43,516 nt of DNA, from assembly GCA_031253545.1 (NCBI GenBank), contig JAIRWH010000019.1, positions 1 through 43,516 on the forward strand, given 5' to 3'. This document shows positions 27,597 through 37,873 of the stretch, in pieces. The translations under genes and the position numbers were made by a program. Under the pieces are notes generated by a model. That model was not told where the DNA came from. It saw only the letters and a program-made list of their open reading frames with translations, and made no database searches. Every line of letters begins with the position of its first letter. Position 1 is the first letter of the stretch. Origin of the DNA: Oscillospiraceae bacterium. GTDB lineage: Bacteria > Bacillota > Clostridia > Oscillospirales > UBA929.

Positions 27597-29698
27597 CAGG
27601 CTTCCCCTTTCTCCGCGTCTGCGGCTTCGCCGTCCGGCATAGCGTCGCCGTCCGGCGATTCGCCGCCGGCATCTTCCGGCGTGAGGGGAATGGCCACGGC
27701 TTCGGTGTCGGACGCGCCGCCGTCGCCTTCGTCCTCCTCAGGCTCCGTGAGCGCCTTAACGGAGAGGGAGATTTTCTTCTTTTCGCAGTCCACGGCAATG
27801 AGCTTTACCTTAATGACATCGCCTTCGTTCACCACATCGGAAGGCTTGGCCACATGGTGGTGGGCAAGGTGCGAGATATGCACAAGGCCGTCCACCCCGG
27901 GCAGTATTTCGCAAAACGCGCCGAACGGCATGAGCTTCACGACCTTCACGTCAAGCACATCGTTCACCCTGCACGCGTTGAGGAACTTCGTCCACGGGTT
28001 GTCCTCCGGTTTGCGGTAAGCGAGCGATATCTTCTTCTTTTCCCTGTCGAAGCCCAGTACGCGCACGGTGAGCCTGTCGCCGGGCTTTACCACATCCGAC
28101 GGCTGCGCGATGCGCTGCCAGCTCAGCTCGGACACATGCACCATGCCGTCTATGCCGCCAATATCCACAAACGCGCCGTAGGACGTGAGGGATTTCACGG
28201 TACCCTCAAAGGTTTTGCCCACTTCCAAACTTTCCCACACGGCGTCGGAGGCGGCTTTGCGCTCTTCCTGCTGCACGGCGCGCACGGAACCCACCACACG
28301 CCGCCTCGCGCGGTTGAACTCGGTAATGCGCAGCCTCACCTTTTGGGAAACAAGCTGCGAGAGCTGCGCGTCTTTCGGCAGACCCGACTGTGACGCGGGC
28401 ACGAAGACCCTCACGCCCTTGACGGACACCACCACGCCGCCCTTGTTTTCCTCCGTCACGGTGCCTTCCAGCACAGCGCCGCTTTCCCTGGCGGCCTCCA
28501 CCGTTTCCCAGCTCTTAACCACTTCCAGGCGTTTCCGCGAGAGCATGGTGGTGCCTTCCACATCGTTGACGCGAACCACGAAGACTTCGATTTCGTCGCC
28601 CACTTTCAGTTTTTCCTGCACGCTTTCCGAGGGGTCTTCGCTCAGTTCGTCCACGGGTATATACCCGGCGTGCTTTGTGCCGAGGTCCACAGACACCTCC
28701 GTGGGTGAGATTGCCGTGATGACCCCCGTCACCTTATCGCCTGTGTAGAGTGTTTTCACAGAAGACTCAAGAAGCTCGGCGAAACTTTCGCCATTGTCTG
28801 CGGCGGCTTCGTCGGCGCGGGTTTCGGGGGTGTCCGCCTCTTGCGGCGCTTGCTCCTCCGCTGTGCCGACTTCGGCGTTCATCATCTCTTCCATCTTTTT
28901 CACAACCTCCTCAATTATTGATGCCGGCGTGGATGTGCCGGCCGTGACGGCCACCGTAACGCAACGCTCCCGCAACAACGCGGGCAACCGGCGCGAAGAA
29001 GGCACAATGACGGCGTTGGGGGCGCAAGCGGCAAGGTTGCGCGTGTTGGAACTGGCGTTGTCGCCCACCACCACTAAAATATCCGCCTTCGCGGCCATCT
29101 CCTCCGCCTCGCGCCTGCGCGTATCGGCGGTACCGCATATTGTATCAATTATTTCTACATTTGTATAGTGCTTTTTCAGAAAATACACACACTCTTCCCA
29201 TTTGCCCCTGTGAGCGGTGGTTTGCGACACCACGCAGTATGGCTTGCGCCTGTCGTCCTCGCCCCGCGCCGCCAATTCCTCAAGCGAGGAAATCACCGCC
29301 GCGTCGGCGCATCTGCTTGCCACCGCGCGCACCTCCGGGTGCTCGGCGCTGCCGAATATCATTATGCGGCGGCCTTCCCCGCTCTTGGTCTGCACAATAT
29401 TGTGTATGCGCGCCACGCACGGGCAGGTGGCGTCCACCACGCGCCGGCCGCGCAAGGCTTCGCACAGCGCCTTGTCCGCCCCGTGGCTGCGGAGCATCAC
29501 GCCCGCGCCTTCCGGCACATCGTCGAGGCTTTCGGCGATATGTATCCCCTCGGCGCGCAGCTGCTCCACCGCGGCTTCGTTATGCACCGGCGGGCCTATG
29601 CACCAAAGCGGCGGCTCGGCGGCGCGGGCAAGCTCCAAAGCCCTGGCCACACCGAAGCAAAAGCCCGTGTGCCGCGCTATGATGAGTTTCTTAATCAT
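27596..29698 (-). CDS. ispH: 4-hydroxy-3-methylbut-2-enyl diphosphate reductase fused to S1 RNA-binding domains
   Basis: N-terminus IIARHTGFCFGVARALELA...LRSHGADKALCEAL...DATCPCVARIHNIV...VVGDNASSNTRNLA; C-terminal S1 repeats (VTGVITAISPTEVSVDLGTKHAGYIPVDEL; FEGTVKSLTSYGAFVDIGGIDGMVHVSELSW). Confidence 0.93.
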   Translation of the reverse strand: MIKKLIIARHTGFCFGVARALELARAAEPPLWCIGPPVHNEAAVEQLRAEGIHIAESLDDVPEGAGVMLRSHGADKALCEALRGRRVVDATCPCVARIHNIVQTKSGEGRRIMIFGSAEHPEVRAVASRCADAAVISSLEELAARGEDDRRKPYCVVSQTTAHRGKWEECVYFLKKHYTNVEIIDTICGTADTRRREAEEMAAKADILVVVGDNASSNTRNLAACAPNAVIVPSSRRLPALLRERCVTVAVTAGTSTPASIIEEVVKKMEEMMNAEVGTAEEQAPQEADTPETRADEAAADNGESFAELLESSVKTLYTGDKVTGVITAISPTEVSVDLGTKHAGYIPVDELSEDPSESVQEKLKVGDEIEVFVVRVNDVEGTTMLSRKRLEVVKSWETVEAARESGAVLEGTVTEENKGGVVVSVKGVRVFVPASQSGLPKDAQLSQLVSQKVRLRITEFNRARRRVVGSVRAVQQEERKAASDAVWESLEVGKTFEGTVKSLTSYGAFVDIGGIDGMVHVSELSWQRIAQPSDVVKPGDRLTVRVLGFDREKKKISLAYRKPEDNPWTKFLNACRVNDVLDVKVVKLMPFGAFCEILPGVDGLVHISHLAHHHVAKPSDVVNEGDVIKVKLIAVDCEKKKISLSVKALTEPEEDEGDGGASDTEAVAIPLTPEDAGGESPDGDAMPDGEAADAEKGEA

Positions 29699-30282
29699 TG
29701 CTTGTCCGGGTTCATGGAGTAGATACGCGCCATCATGTCAAACGTAGCCGCCTTGTAACTCTCCGTGCGGCTCACGCCTTCGAGCAGCGCCACGCGAAAC
29801 GGCGAGCCGATATACACGCGTATGGAATCTATGAGCATACGCCTTCTGTGCGTGATGTACACGGGCACGAGCGGCACATCGGCTTTGCAGGCAATCATGG
29901 CGCAGCCGGTGAGCGCGTTGGCGGGGTCTTCTTTCTTCACGCGGGTGCCTTCGGGGAAAATCAGCACATTGTGGCCGGCTTTGAGCACCTCGATGGTTTT
30001 GCGCACCGCGCTGATGTCCGACTTGCCGCGCTCCACGGGGTAGCCGCCCACGCTTGTCATAAACCAGCGCATGGGCGGAAACCTGAAAAGCTCCGCCTTC
30101 GCCATATAGCGCGGCTTGTCCTTGCGCGGCAGCGCGCCGGTGATAAACACGGGGTCGAAAAGCCCGTAATGGTTGCCCACCACCATATACGGCGCGTCGG
30201 GGAGGTTCTCCCTGCCGTAATAACGGAAACGCCAAAGCAGCCGGAACAGGTTGGAAAAGAACCAATACACCACCCGATACAT
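29695..30282 (-). CDS. plsC: 1-acyl-sn-glycerol-3-phosphate acyltransferase
   Basis: NHYGLFDPV (HX4D-type) and FPEGTR motifs. Confidence 0.88.
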   Translation of the reverse strand: MYRVVYWFFSNLFRLLWRFRYYGRENLPDAPYMVVGNHYGLFDPVFITGALPRKDKPRYMAKAELFRFPPMRWFMTSVGGYPVERGKSDISAVRKTIEVLKAGHNVLIFPEGTRVKKEDPANALTGCAMIACKADVPLVPVYITHRRRMLIDSIRVYIGSPFRVALLEGVSRTESYKAATFDMMARIYSMNPDKQ

Positions 30283-30284
30283 CG

Positions 30285-30932
30285 TCACAAGCCCAGCCTT
30301 TCTGTCACAATCTCGCGGATAATAGCCACGCTGCGCTCCCACTCGTTGCCCGTGGTGTCCACAATCACCGCGTCCGGCGCCGGCCTCAGGGGCGCCGACG
30401 CGCGGCGCGCGTCGGACTCATCCCTGTTTTCCATATCGCGCAGCACAGACCGGTAATCCATCGTCTCGCCCCTTGCGGTCATCTCTTCCCAACGGCGGCG
30501 GGCCCGCTCCCGGGGCGAAGCGGTGAGGAAGATTTTCAGGTCCGCGTCGGGGAGCACCACGGTGCCGATATCGCGTCCGTCCATAATTACGTCGTGGCGG
30601 CGGGCCGCGTCGCGCTGGCGCTGCAACAAAAACTCGCGCACCTGCGGCAGGGCGGACACGTCGGAGGCCGCTTTGGATACCTCGTGGCGGCGTATGGCGT
30701 CGGTAACGTCTTCGCCGTTCAGGCGCGTTATCTGCCGCCCCGCGCCGTCGTAGCCTATCTCTATGTCCATCTTGTGCAGCTCCAGCGGGCGCGTCAGGGT
30801 ATACAGCCCCACGGCGCGGTATATGGCCCCCGTGTCCACATATCGGAAACCCACGTCGGAAGCCACGCGGCGGGCAATGGTGCTCTTGCCCGCGCCGGAC
30901 GGCCCGTCTATAGCCACTTTCCTCGTGCTCAC
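30285..30932 (-). CDS. cmk: Cytidylate kinase
   Basis: KVAIDGPSGAGKSTIARRVASDVGFRYVDTGAIYRAV...IMDGRDIGTVVLPDADLKIFLTASPRERARRR; GTG start. Confidence 0.94.
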   Translation of the reverse strand: MSTRKVAIDGPSGAGKSTIARRVASDVGFRYVDTGAIYRAVGLYTLTRPLELHKMDIEIGYDGAGRQITRLNGEDVTDAIRRHEVSKAASDVSALPQVREFLLQRQRDAARRHDVIMDGRDIGTVVLPDADLKIFLTASPRERARRRWEEMTARGETMDYRSVLRDMENRDESDARRASAPLRPAPDAVIVDTTGNEWERSVAIIREIVTERLGL

Positions 30933-32065
30933 GCGCCCACCCCCATGCCCGCCGCGTAGCCCGTGCACAGCGCTATATGCAGGTTGTAACCGCCCGTGTA
31001 GGCATCCACGTCAATTATCTCGCCCGCGAAGTGCAGGCCGTCCTGTTTTTTGCTTTCCATGGTCGCGGGCTTAATTTCGTCCGCGCGCACCCCGCCGCGC
31101 GTCACAATCGCCTCGCTCAGCGGCGCTTTATCCGTAATGGCCACGCGCGCGGCCTTCATCACGTCCACTATGCGCCTCCGCGCCTGTTTATCCGTCTCGC
31201 AGGCTTTTATGCCCGGCGCGACCTCCGCCTTCGCGAGTATCGGGGGTATAAGCGGCGCGGGGAGCACGCCGCGCAGGGCGTTGGAGAGCAACTGCGGCCC
31301 GCGCAGGGCAAAGTCCCTCACGAGCCTTGCGTCCAACTGCTCGCGCGAGAGCCCCGGTTTCAGGTCAATAACGATATCGTCGCCCTTTCGCCACCGGGCG
31401 GACGCGCCGAGTATGAGCGGCCCGGACAAACCCGTGTGCGTAATGAGCATCTCGCCCACCTCGCCGTCTATCGCCACGTTTTTCAGCGTCAACCCCGCCG
31501 CGCCCTCGATAAATATATCTCGCGAGAGCAGCGGCACAATAGACGCTTCCGGCGGCGTCACAGTATGGCCCGCCGCGCTCGCGAGGGCGTAACCGCCCCC
31601 GTCCGAGCCCGTGTGCGGGTAACTCGCCCCGCCCGTGGCCAATATCACGGGCAACGCGGGCAGCGAACGCACATTCGCCTTCACATACGACACCCCCGCC
31701 GCCGAGGCGGCGCGGCACAGCGCGTCCACAATATCCCGCGCCTTTCCGCTTTCGGGGAACACGCGCCGCCCGCGCTCCACCGTGAGCGCCACGCCCTCCT
31801 CGCGGAAAAAGCGCATGGCCTCGCGCGGGGGAAACCGGCTGAGCGCGCCATACAGGAAGCGCCCGTTGCGCGGCACATTGGCGAGGAAGGTGTCTATATC
31901 GCAATCGTTGGTGATATTGCACCGGCCCTTGCCCGTAATGAGCAGTTTCTTTCCCGGGCGGTCGTTTTTGTCGGTCAAGGTCACGTCGAACCCGCGCCGC
32001 GCCGCTTGTATAGACGCCATAAGCCCCGCCGGCCCCGCGCCCACCACAGTCACGCGCTTTGGCAT
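30929..32065 (-). CDS. HI0933/BaiN-like NAD(P)/FAD-dependent flavoprotein
   Basis: VTVVGAGPAGLMASIQAARRGFDVTLTDKNDRPGKKLLITGKGRCNITND; FAGEIIDVDAYTGGYNLHIALCTGYAAG. Confidence 0.92.
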   Translation of the reverse strand: MPKRVTVVGAGPAGLMASIQAARRGFDVTLTDKNDRPGKKLLITGKGRCNITNDCDIDTFLANVPRNGRFLYGALSRFPPREAMRFFREEGVALTVERGRRVFPESGKARDIVDALCRAASAAGVSYVKANVRSLPALPVILATGGASYPHTGSDGGGYALASAAGHTVTPPEASIVPLLSRDIFIEGAAGLTLKNVAIDGEVGEMLITHTGLSGPLILGASARWRKGDDIVIDLKPGLSREQLDARLVRDFALRGPQLLSNALRGVLPAPLIPPILAKAEVAPGIKACETDKQARRRIVDVMKAARVAITDKAPLSEAIVTRGGVRADEIKPATMESKKQDGLHFAGEIIDVDAYTGGYNLHIALCTGYAAGMGVGA

Positions 32066-33067
32066 TTATATTGGTTCCCGCTCTTTTGAGTAGTGGTGGA
32101 AGGCGAAAAGGAACACAAACGCCACTATAAGCCCGACGGGCAGCAAAAACACGTCGGGTATATCTTCGGGCAGCAGCCGCAACAGGTAATTGGACGCGTT
32201 GAACGCCATGTGCATTGCAATCGGCACAATAATATTCCTGCGCCGCTCATATACCCAGCCGAGCAGTATACCGAGGGCGGCGGCGTAGGCGGCTTGCACC
32301 AATGTGACCGCGGAGAAGGATAAATGCGCCGCGCCGAACACGGCCGCCGAAATGAATATGGCGTGTCGCGGGCCGAGCAGGCGGCGCGCCCTGCCCTGCA
32401 CGAAGCCCCTGTAGACTATTTCCTCAATAATCGGCGCGAAGAGCACGCTATACAGGGCAAACAAGTGCGTTTGGCCACGTATGATGTCGTTCATGAGTTC
32501 GTTGTAGTCGTTTCCCACATCCGGGAAGAAGGCGAAAAAGAAGTTCACCAAGTATATCAGTATAATGTACATACCCACGGCGCACGGCAGAAGCAGGGCG
32601 GCGAGCTTCACGGTGGCCGTGTCCGCGCCCACGGTGTTTTCCCCGGTTCTCCTGCGTTCCTTGAGGTATATGGGTATAAGGACGGCCATGCCGATTGCCG
32701 CCGCCGCGATGGACATGAGGGACGAATAGCGGTAGGCGGTCTCCAAGGCCTTATCCGTCAGCGCGGATACATCGCTCAAATCGCTCTCTTGCAGCACAAG
32801 CCCAACCGTAATGAGGAGCGCCGCCGCAAACGACACAAGGTACATGATGCCCAGATACAGCAGCGGCGGCCACGCGACATGCCAAATCCGGCGGAACAGC
32901 GACGGCTTCGGCGGCACGGCGGGGGGGTTGCCGCCGTACGGCGGGGGAATCGGCGCTTGCAAAGGCTGCCCCGTCAGGCGTTGGTATTCGGCCAATCGCT
33001 TGTAATATTCGTCCCACTGCTTGCGCGACTCTTCTATTTCCTCCCGTGTGGGCTCGTGGTTATCCAT
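32066..33067 (-). CDS. CPBP-family intramembrane metalloprotease
   Basis: Multi-TM; APIIEEIVYRGFVQ and FGAAHLSF, HMAFNASNY motifs. Confidence 0.9.
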   Translation of the reverse strand: MDNHEPTREEIEESRKQWDEYYKRLAEYQRLTGQPLQAPIPPPYGGNPPAVPPKPSLFRRIWHVAWPPLLYLGIMYLVSFAAALLITVGLVLQESDLSDVSALTDKALETAYRYSSLMSIAAAAIGMAVLIPIYLKERRRTGENTVGADTATVKLAALLLPCAVGMYIILIYLVNFFFAFFPDVGNDYNELMNDIIRGQTHLFALYSVLFAPIIEEIVYRGFVQGRARRLLGPRHAIFISAAVFGAAHLSFSAVTLVQAAYAAALGILLGWVYERRRNIIVPIAMHMAFNASNYLLRLLPEDIPDVFLLPVGLIVAFVFLFAFHHYSKEREPI

Positions 33068-33424
33068 GCCCTCACCGCCTCCCCGTTTTTATGTATTCTA
33101 TCACCCGCGCGCGCCTTTTGTCAAGAACGCGCGTGGCGCGGCACGGCGCGCCGCGTATTGCCGACGCGCTCACCACGGCGCAGGTACATGTGAGGTTGCC
33201 GCAAACGCAGAGCAAAAGGGCTGCCGAAGGCGGCGCGCGGCGCGCGGCGGGCCGTAGCCCACCCGCAATCCCCGTCCACTAACCACTATCAACTAACCAC
33301 TGAACACCCCTCTTTTCCTCCCGCGCAAAAATACCCATTGCGCCCTGTCCGGCCAAGGGGGGATGTCAACGGTTTTGCAAAATGTTCAGAAACAGGCGGC
33401 ATTAGGGCTTATGAAGTTTTTTTC

Positions 33425-33453
33425 TTTACAATTCCGCGCTATTATGGTACAAT
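33425..33453 (+). promoter_or_regulatory. Putative promoter upstream of membrane-anchored XRE gene
   Basis: TTTACA, 17-nt spacer, TACAAT. Confidence 0.5.
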
Positions 33454-33757
33454 AGCCGTAAATCGTTTGAACGACAGCGTTTTGCGGTGTTCTGTGACGG
33501 CAAATCCCACGAGTGTTCGCGTTGCGCTACGCTGTGTCGGCGTTGCGCTGGAGTATCGTCCTTATCCGCGCCGGCGGGCGTGGAACGGGCAGGCGGGGAA
33601 ATTTATATTCGCGGAAGGTTGAGAGCTTATAGGAGGGTGTAAAACACTTTTTGCATTGTATTTTGGCTGTATGTAAAAGACTTTTGATAGACAAAAAACC
33701 CTGCGCTGATAGCCTTGGGTTAGGACGAGGGTGTGATGTCGAAAAGGTGTTGCCAAT

Positions 33758-34345
33758 ATGGAACTTGCCAAACAGATTAAAAAGTATCGGGCTGCGTTGA
33801 ATCTGTCCCAGGACGAATTTGCCGAGAAAATCTACGTGACACGGCAAACCGTGTCGAACTGGGAAAACGGGAAAAACTACCCGGATATTCACAGCATCCT
33901 GCGGATGGCAACCCTTTTCGACGTATCCCTCGATCAACTAATCAAAGGGGATGTTTTAGTCATGAAAGAGAAAATCGATGCGGCGGAGATGAGGAAACTC
34001 AAGACAAACACCATCATATACGGCGCCCTGCTGATAAACGCCATGCTCGCGCTGTACCCCCTTGTGCATTTTCTGGGCAACATTGGGCTTGCGACGTGGG
34101 GGGTGCAGATGATTTTTGCCATATGCTTCTCCATCGTTGTGGAAAAGCAGAAGAAGAAACTCAATATCCAGACCTACAAGGAAATCAGCGCGTTCTTCGA
34201 CGGGGTTCCGTTGGATGAAATCGAGAAAAAACGTGAGACCGAGAAGCGTCTGTTGCAAAGGGTACTGATGGGTGCCGGAAGCATGGGGATAGCGATCGTC
34301 GCCGTCATTCTGTACTGGTTGCTGTCTTGGTTGCTGAGGGTGTAG
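33758..34345 (+). CDS. XRE-family regulator with C-terminal transmembrane region
   Basis: HTH: LAKQIKKYRAALNLSQDEFAEKIYVTRQTVSNWENGKNYPDIHSILRMATLFDVSLDQLIKGD; three hydrophobic segments follow. Confidence 0.9.
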   Translation: MELAKQIKKYRAALNLSQDEFAEKIYVTRQTVSNWENGKNYPDIHSILRMATLFDVSLDQLIKGDVLVMKEKIDAAEMRKLKTNTIIYGALLINAMLALYPLVHFLGNIGLATWGVQMIFAICFSIVVEKQKKKLNIQTYKEISAFFDGVPLDEIEKKRETEKRLLQRVLMGAGSMGIAIVAVILYWLLSWLLRV

Positions 34346-34467
34346 GCGCGGTCGCAGCGAAGCGGATAACGCTGTAACCCGCAAAACCCCCGCTCCCACT
34401 CCCACGCCCACCGACCGCTAACAACCGTTACCTGCCGACCGCTCCCCGTAAACTGCCCGTTGCGGGG

Positions 34468-35646
34468 TTAGAGTTGCGCTTTCAGCTCCGCCACCTTGTC
34501 TAATCTTTCCCAAGGCAGGTCTATGTCGTCGCGGCCGAAATGACCGTAGGCCGCCGTCTGCCTGAATATCGGGCGGCGCAGGTTAAGGGACGCGATGATG
34601 CCCGCCGGGCGCAGGTCGAAAGTGTTTTTCACAATCTCCGCAAGCCGGGCATCGTCCGCCTTGCCTGTGCCGAACGTGTCTACCAGCACGCTCACGGGGC
34701 GCGCCACGCCGATGGCGTAAGCAAGCTCTATCTCGCAACGGTCCGCTAAACCCGCCGCCACTAAGTTCTTCGCGGCGTATCTTGCCATATACGAGGCGGA
34801 ACGGTCTACCTTGGTGGGGTCTTTGCCGGAGAAAGAGCCGCCGCCGTGGCGGGCGTAGCCGCCGTAGGTGTCCACAATCAGTTTGCGGCCGGTGAGGCCG
34901 GAGTCGCCCGCCGGCCCTCCCACCACAAAACGCCCCGTGGGGTTGATGAATATCTTGGTGTCTTTGTCTATCCACTCTTTCGGTATAACGGGCGTGATGA
35001 CGGCCTCAAACACATCGTCGCGCAGGCGGCTTATCGTTACGCTGTCTTTGTGCTGCGTGGAGACCACAATCGCCTCGCAGCGCTCCACCTTGCCGTGCTC
35101 GCCGTATTGCACGGTAATCTGCGCCTTGCCGTCGGGGCGCAGGTAGTCTATGACACCCTCCTTACGCACGGCGGCCAACCTGCGGCAGAGCTTGTGCGCG
35201 TAGGTGATGGCGGCGGGCATGTAGGTGTCGGTCTCGTTGCAGGCAAAGCCGAACATCATGCCTTGGTCGCCCGCGCCGATGAGGTCGGCCTCGTCTTTGG
35301 CGCTGCTTTTGTATTCCAAACTCTTGTCCACACCCACGGCGATGTCGGGGCTTTGCTCGTCAATGCTGGTGATGACGGCGCACGACTTGGAATCGAAGCC
35401 GCAGGTGGGGTCGTTATAACCGATGGCCTCGATGGTTTTCCTCACGATGTGCGGTATATCCACATAACCCGTGTTGAGCGTAATCTCGCCCATAACGAGC
35501 GCCATACCGGTGGTGACGATGGTCTCGCAGGCCACGCGCGCGGTGGGTTCCTGCTCAATCATCGCATCGAGCACGGCATCGGATACTTGGTCGCACACTT
35601 TGTCCGGATGACCCTCCGTGACGGATTCGGATGTAAACAGACGCAT
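34468..35646 (-). CDS. metK: S-adenosylmethionine synthetase
   Basis: [65 protein letters not shown]. Confidence 0.96.
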   Translation of the reverse strand: MRLFTSESVTEGHPDKVCDQVSDAVLDAMIEQEPTARVACETIVTTGMALVMGEITLNTGYVDIPHIVRKTIEAIGYNDPTCGFDSKSCAVITSIDEQSPDIAVGVDKSLEYKSSAKDEADLIGAGDQGMMFGFACNETDTYMPAAITYAHKLCRRLAAVRKEGVIDYLRPDGKAQITVQYGEHGKVERCEAIVVSTQHKDSVTISRLRDDVFEAVITPVIPKEWIDKDTKIFINPTGRFVVGGPAGDSGLTGRKLIVDTYGGYARHGGGSFSGKDPTKVDRSASYMARYAAKNLVAAGLADRCEIELAYAIGVARPVSVLVDTFGTGKADDARLAEIVKNTFDLRPAGIIASLNLRRPIFRQTAAYGHFGRDDIDLPWERLDKVAELKAQL

Positions 35647-35659
35647 TTTATGTACCTCC

Positions 35660-36910
35660 TTAAAAATGATGTCTATACGCTTCCTGGGCTTCGGTCAGTT
35701 TGTCTATGCCCACGCCGAGGGCGGCGAGCTTGTAGGCGGAAACCTTTATGTCTATCTCGCGCGGCACGTTGTACACCCCCGGGTTGAGCGAAGGGCCGAC
35801 TTTCAACATATCCGTCAGCGCCAAGGCCTGCACGGCGAAACTCATGTCCATGATTTCCGCGGGGTGGCCGTTGCCCGCCGCGATATTGCACAGCCGCCCT
35901 TCGGCGATAAGGTTGAGCACCCGCCCGTCGGGCTGCTCGAAACCGAGGATATTGGCGCGTTGCTCAAAGCAGCGCGTGGAGCCGCTCCTCAACGCCGCCA
36001 CGTCTATTTCCACATCGAAGTGCCCCGCGTTGGCGAGTATGGCGCCGTCTTTCATTTTGTGGAAATGGCGGGGGGCAATAACATCCCTCACGCCCGTGAC
36101 CGTGACGAAAAAGTCTCCGCAGGCGGCGGCTTCGTCCATCGTCATCACCGTGTGGCCGTCCATCACCGCCTCAATCGCCTTCACGGCATCTATCTCCGTT
36201 ACGATAACCTTCATGCCCAAGCCCGCCGCCCTCATGGCCACGCCGCGTCCGCACCAACCGTAGCCCGCCACCACGGCGGTCTTGCCCGCGAGCAATACGT
36301 TGGAGGTGGCCATAATGGCCGCCCACACGGATTCCCCCGTGCCGTAGCGGTTGTCGAACAGGTGCTTCATGTCCGCGTCGTTGACGGCGTACACGGGGTA
36401 ACGCAGCGCCCCGGCGGCCATGCGCGCCCGCAGGCGGCTCACGCCCGTGGTGGTCTCTTCCGTGGCGCCCACCACGCGCGCGGCGTATTCGGAGCATTGG
36501 CCGTGCAGCAGTTCGGCGAAATCACCGCCGTCGTCGAGCACAAGGTGCGGGCTGCACGAGAGCGCCGCCGAAAGCTGACGCGTATATTCGGCGGGGTCGC
36601 AGCCGTGGGTGGCCGTGACGGCGACACCGTATGAGGCTAAGCCCGCCGCCACATCGTCTTGGGTGGAGAGGGGGTTGCAACCCGTGGCGAAGACTTCCGC
36701 GCCCGCGTCTTTGAGCAGCAGGGCGAGGTTGGCCGTCTTGGCCTCCAAATGCACGGATGTGGCGATTACCGTGCCTTCAAGGGGTTTTTCGCGCAAAAAA
36801 ACCTCGCGCAACCGCGCGAGCGCCGGCATATACGCCCGCGCCCATTCTATTTTCTGCCGCCCTTGCCCGGCAAGCCCTTCGTCGCGCAGTATGTTCACGA
36901 TAACCCGCAC
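35660..36910 (-). CDS. ahcY: Adenosylhomocysteinase
   Basis: [58 protein letters not shown] start. Confidence 0.94.
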   Translation of the reverse strand: MRVIVNILRDEGLAGQGRQKIEWARAYMPALARLREVFLREKPLEGTVIATSVHLEAKTANLALLLKDAGAEVFATGCNPLSTQDDVAAGLASYGVAVTATHGCDPAEYTRQLSAALSCSPHLVLDDGGDFAELLHGQCSEYAARVVGATEETTTGVSRLRARMAAGALRYPVYAVNDADMKHLFDNRYGTGESVWAAIMATSNVLLAGKTAVVAGYGWCGRGVAMRAAGLGMKVIVTEIDAVKAIEAVMDGHTVMTMDEAAACGDFFVTVTGVRDVIAPRHFHKMKDGAILANAGHFDVEIDVAALRSGSTRCFEQRANILGFEQPDGRVLNLIAEGRLCNIAAGNGHPAEIMDMSFAVQALALTDMLKVGPSLNPGVYNVPREIDIKVSAYKLAALGVGIDKLTEAQEAYRHHF

Positions 36911-37191
36911 CCCCTGTCAAGCCTTTTTCTTATGGTAGCACACAAGGGCGCGTTATGTCAAGCGCAACGTGGCGACGGCCGCCTCTCAATCTGATTCACC
37001 CCCCGCCATATCCGAAAACCATTCGAATTGCCAATATCAAAGAGGTTTCCTTTCAAGGCTTTCGCGGAGCGGAGCCTTGCTACCGCCCTCGGTTTACTTC
37101 GGCGCTATGGGGCATTGCGGCAAAATAGCGGCGCTGCGCGCAAGCCTTTCTGAGTAAGGACAAGGCCGAAAGGGAAAAGGAGGGGCCGGGC

Positions 37192-37224
37192 GGGGCGACA
37201 ACCCCGCGTGTGCGGGAGCGCCCC
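37192..37224. repeat. GC-rich nested stem-loop in hsp20 upstream region
   Basis: GGGGCG acaac CCCGC gtgt GCGGG ag CGCCCC. Confidence 0.55.
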
Positions 37225-37276
37225 AATTCAGGCGGCGTGGCAGGGCAGCCGTTTTGTAAACTTTTTATTAACGGTA

Positions 37277-37305
37277 TTGACAGGCAAAAGGGCTCATGTT
37301 ATCAT
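37277..37305 (+). promoter_or_regulatory. Promoter of hsp20
   Basis: TTGACA, 17-nt spacer, TATCAT directly before CIRCE. Confidence 0.7.
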
Positions 37306-37309
37306 CATA

Positions 37310-37336
37310 TTAGCACTCTACACCAGAGAGTGCTAA
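37310..37336 (+). promoter_or_regulatory. CIRCE element (HrcA operator)
   Basis: Perfect TTAGCACTC-N9-GAGTGCTAA. Confidence 0.97.
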
Positions 37337-37360
37337 TACAAAACAAAGGAGTTGTTAGAC

Positions 37361-37819
37361 ATGGCAGGACTGATTCCGTTCAACCGGAGGGGCGGCATGC
37401 CGATGGCCGCGAACGCGGGCGCGTTTGAAGACTTCTACAACATGCTTGACGACTTTTTCAGCGACAGCCGGATGCTGCCGACACGGAGCCTGTTGAGAGA
37501 CACCTTCAAGATTGACATCGCGGAAACCGACGGCGAATATGTCATCGAGGCGGAGCTGCCCGGTGTGTCAAAGGAGCAAATCGAGCTTTCCGCAGAGGAA
37601 GACAGCCTGTGCATCTCCGTGACCCGCGAAGAAAACAACAACAGCGAGGGCAGAAACTTCATCCACAGGGAGCGCCGCGTCAACTCCATGAGCCGCAGGG
37701 TGCGCTTGGCGAACACGCGCTTCGACGGCATCAAGGCAAAATTGGAAGACGGCGTGTTGTCCGTCACGGTGCCGAAGGTAGACAAGGCGAGCTTGGTGAA
37801 GAAAATCAACATCGGGTAA
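37361..37819 (+). CDS. Hsp20/alpha-crystallin family small heat shock protein
   Basis: FKIDIAETDGEYVIEAELPGVSKEQIELSAEEDSLCISVTRE...RFDGIKAKLEDGVLSVTVPK; SD aaaggag. Confidence 0.94.
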   Translation: MAGLIPFNRRGGMPMAANAGAFEDFYNMLDDFFSDSRMLPTRSLLRDTFKIDIAETDGEYVIEAELPGVSKEQIELSAEEDSLCISVTREENNNSEGRNFIHRERRVNSMSRRVRLANTRFDGIKAKLEDGVLSVTVPKVDKASLVKKINIG

Positions 37820-37837
37820 GCAAAGCGCCCGCGCCGC

Positions 37838-37868
37838 AAAAAGCCCGCCCCTGTCCGGCGGGCTTTTT
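37838..37868. terminator. Bidirectional rho-independent terminator
   Basis: AAAAAGCCCGCC-cctgtcc-GGCGGGCTTTTT. Confidence 0.9.
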
Positions 37869-37873
37869 CGCGT

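Noticed and set aside
33338-33622. 94-aa + ORF
   Set aside because: No SD, no domain resemblance, and a promoter-like element lies inside it; treated as non-coding.
35640-36990. SAM riboswitch for metK/ahcY
   Set aside because: metK follows ahcY after ~13 nt with an SD only; upstream of ahcY there is a TTGACA-type promoter but I could not recognise a SAM aptamer core or terminator.
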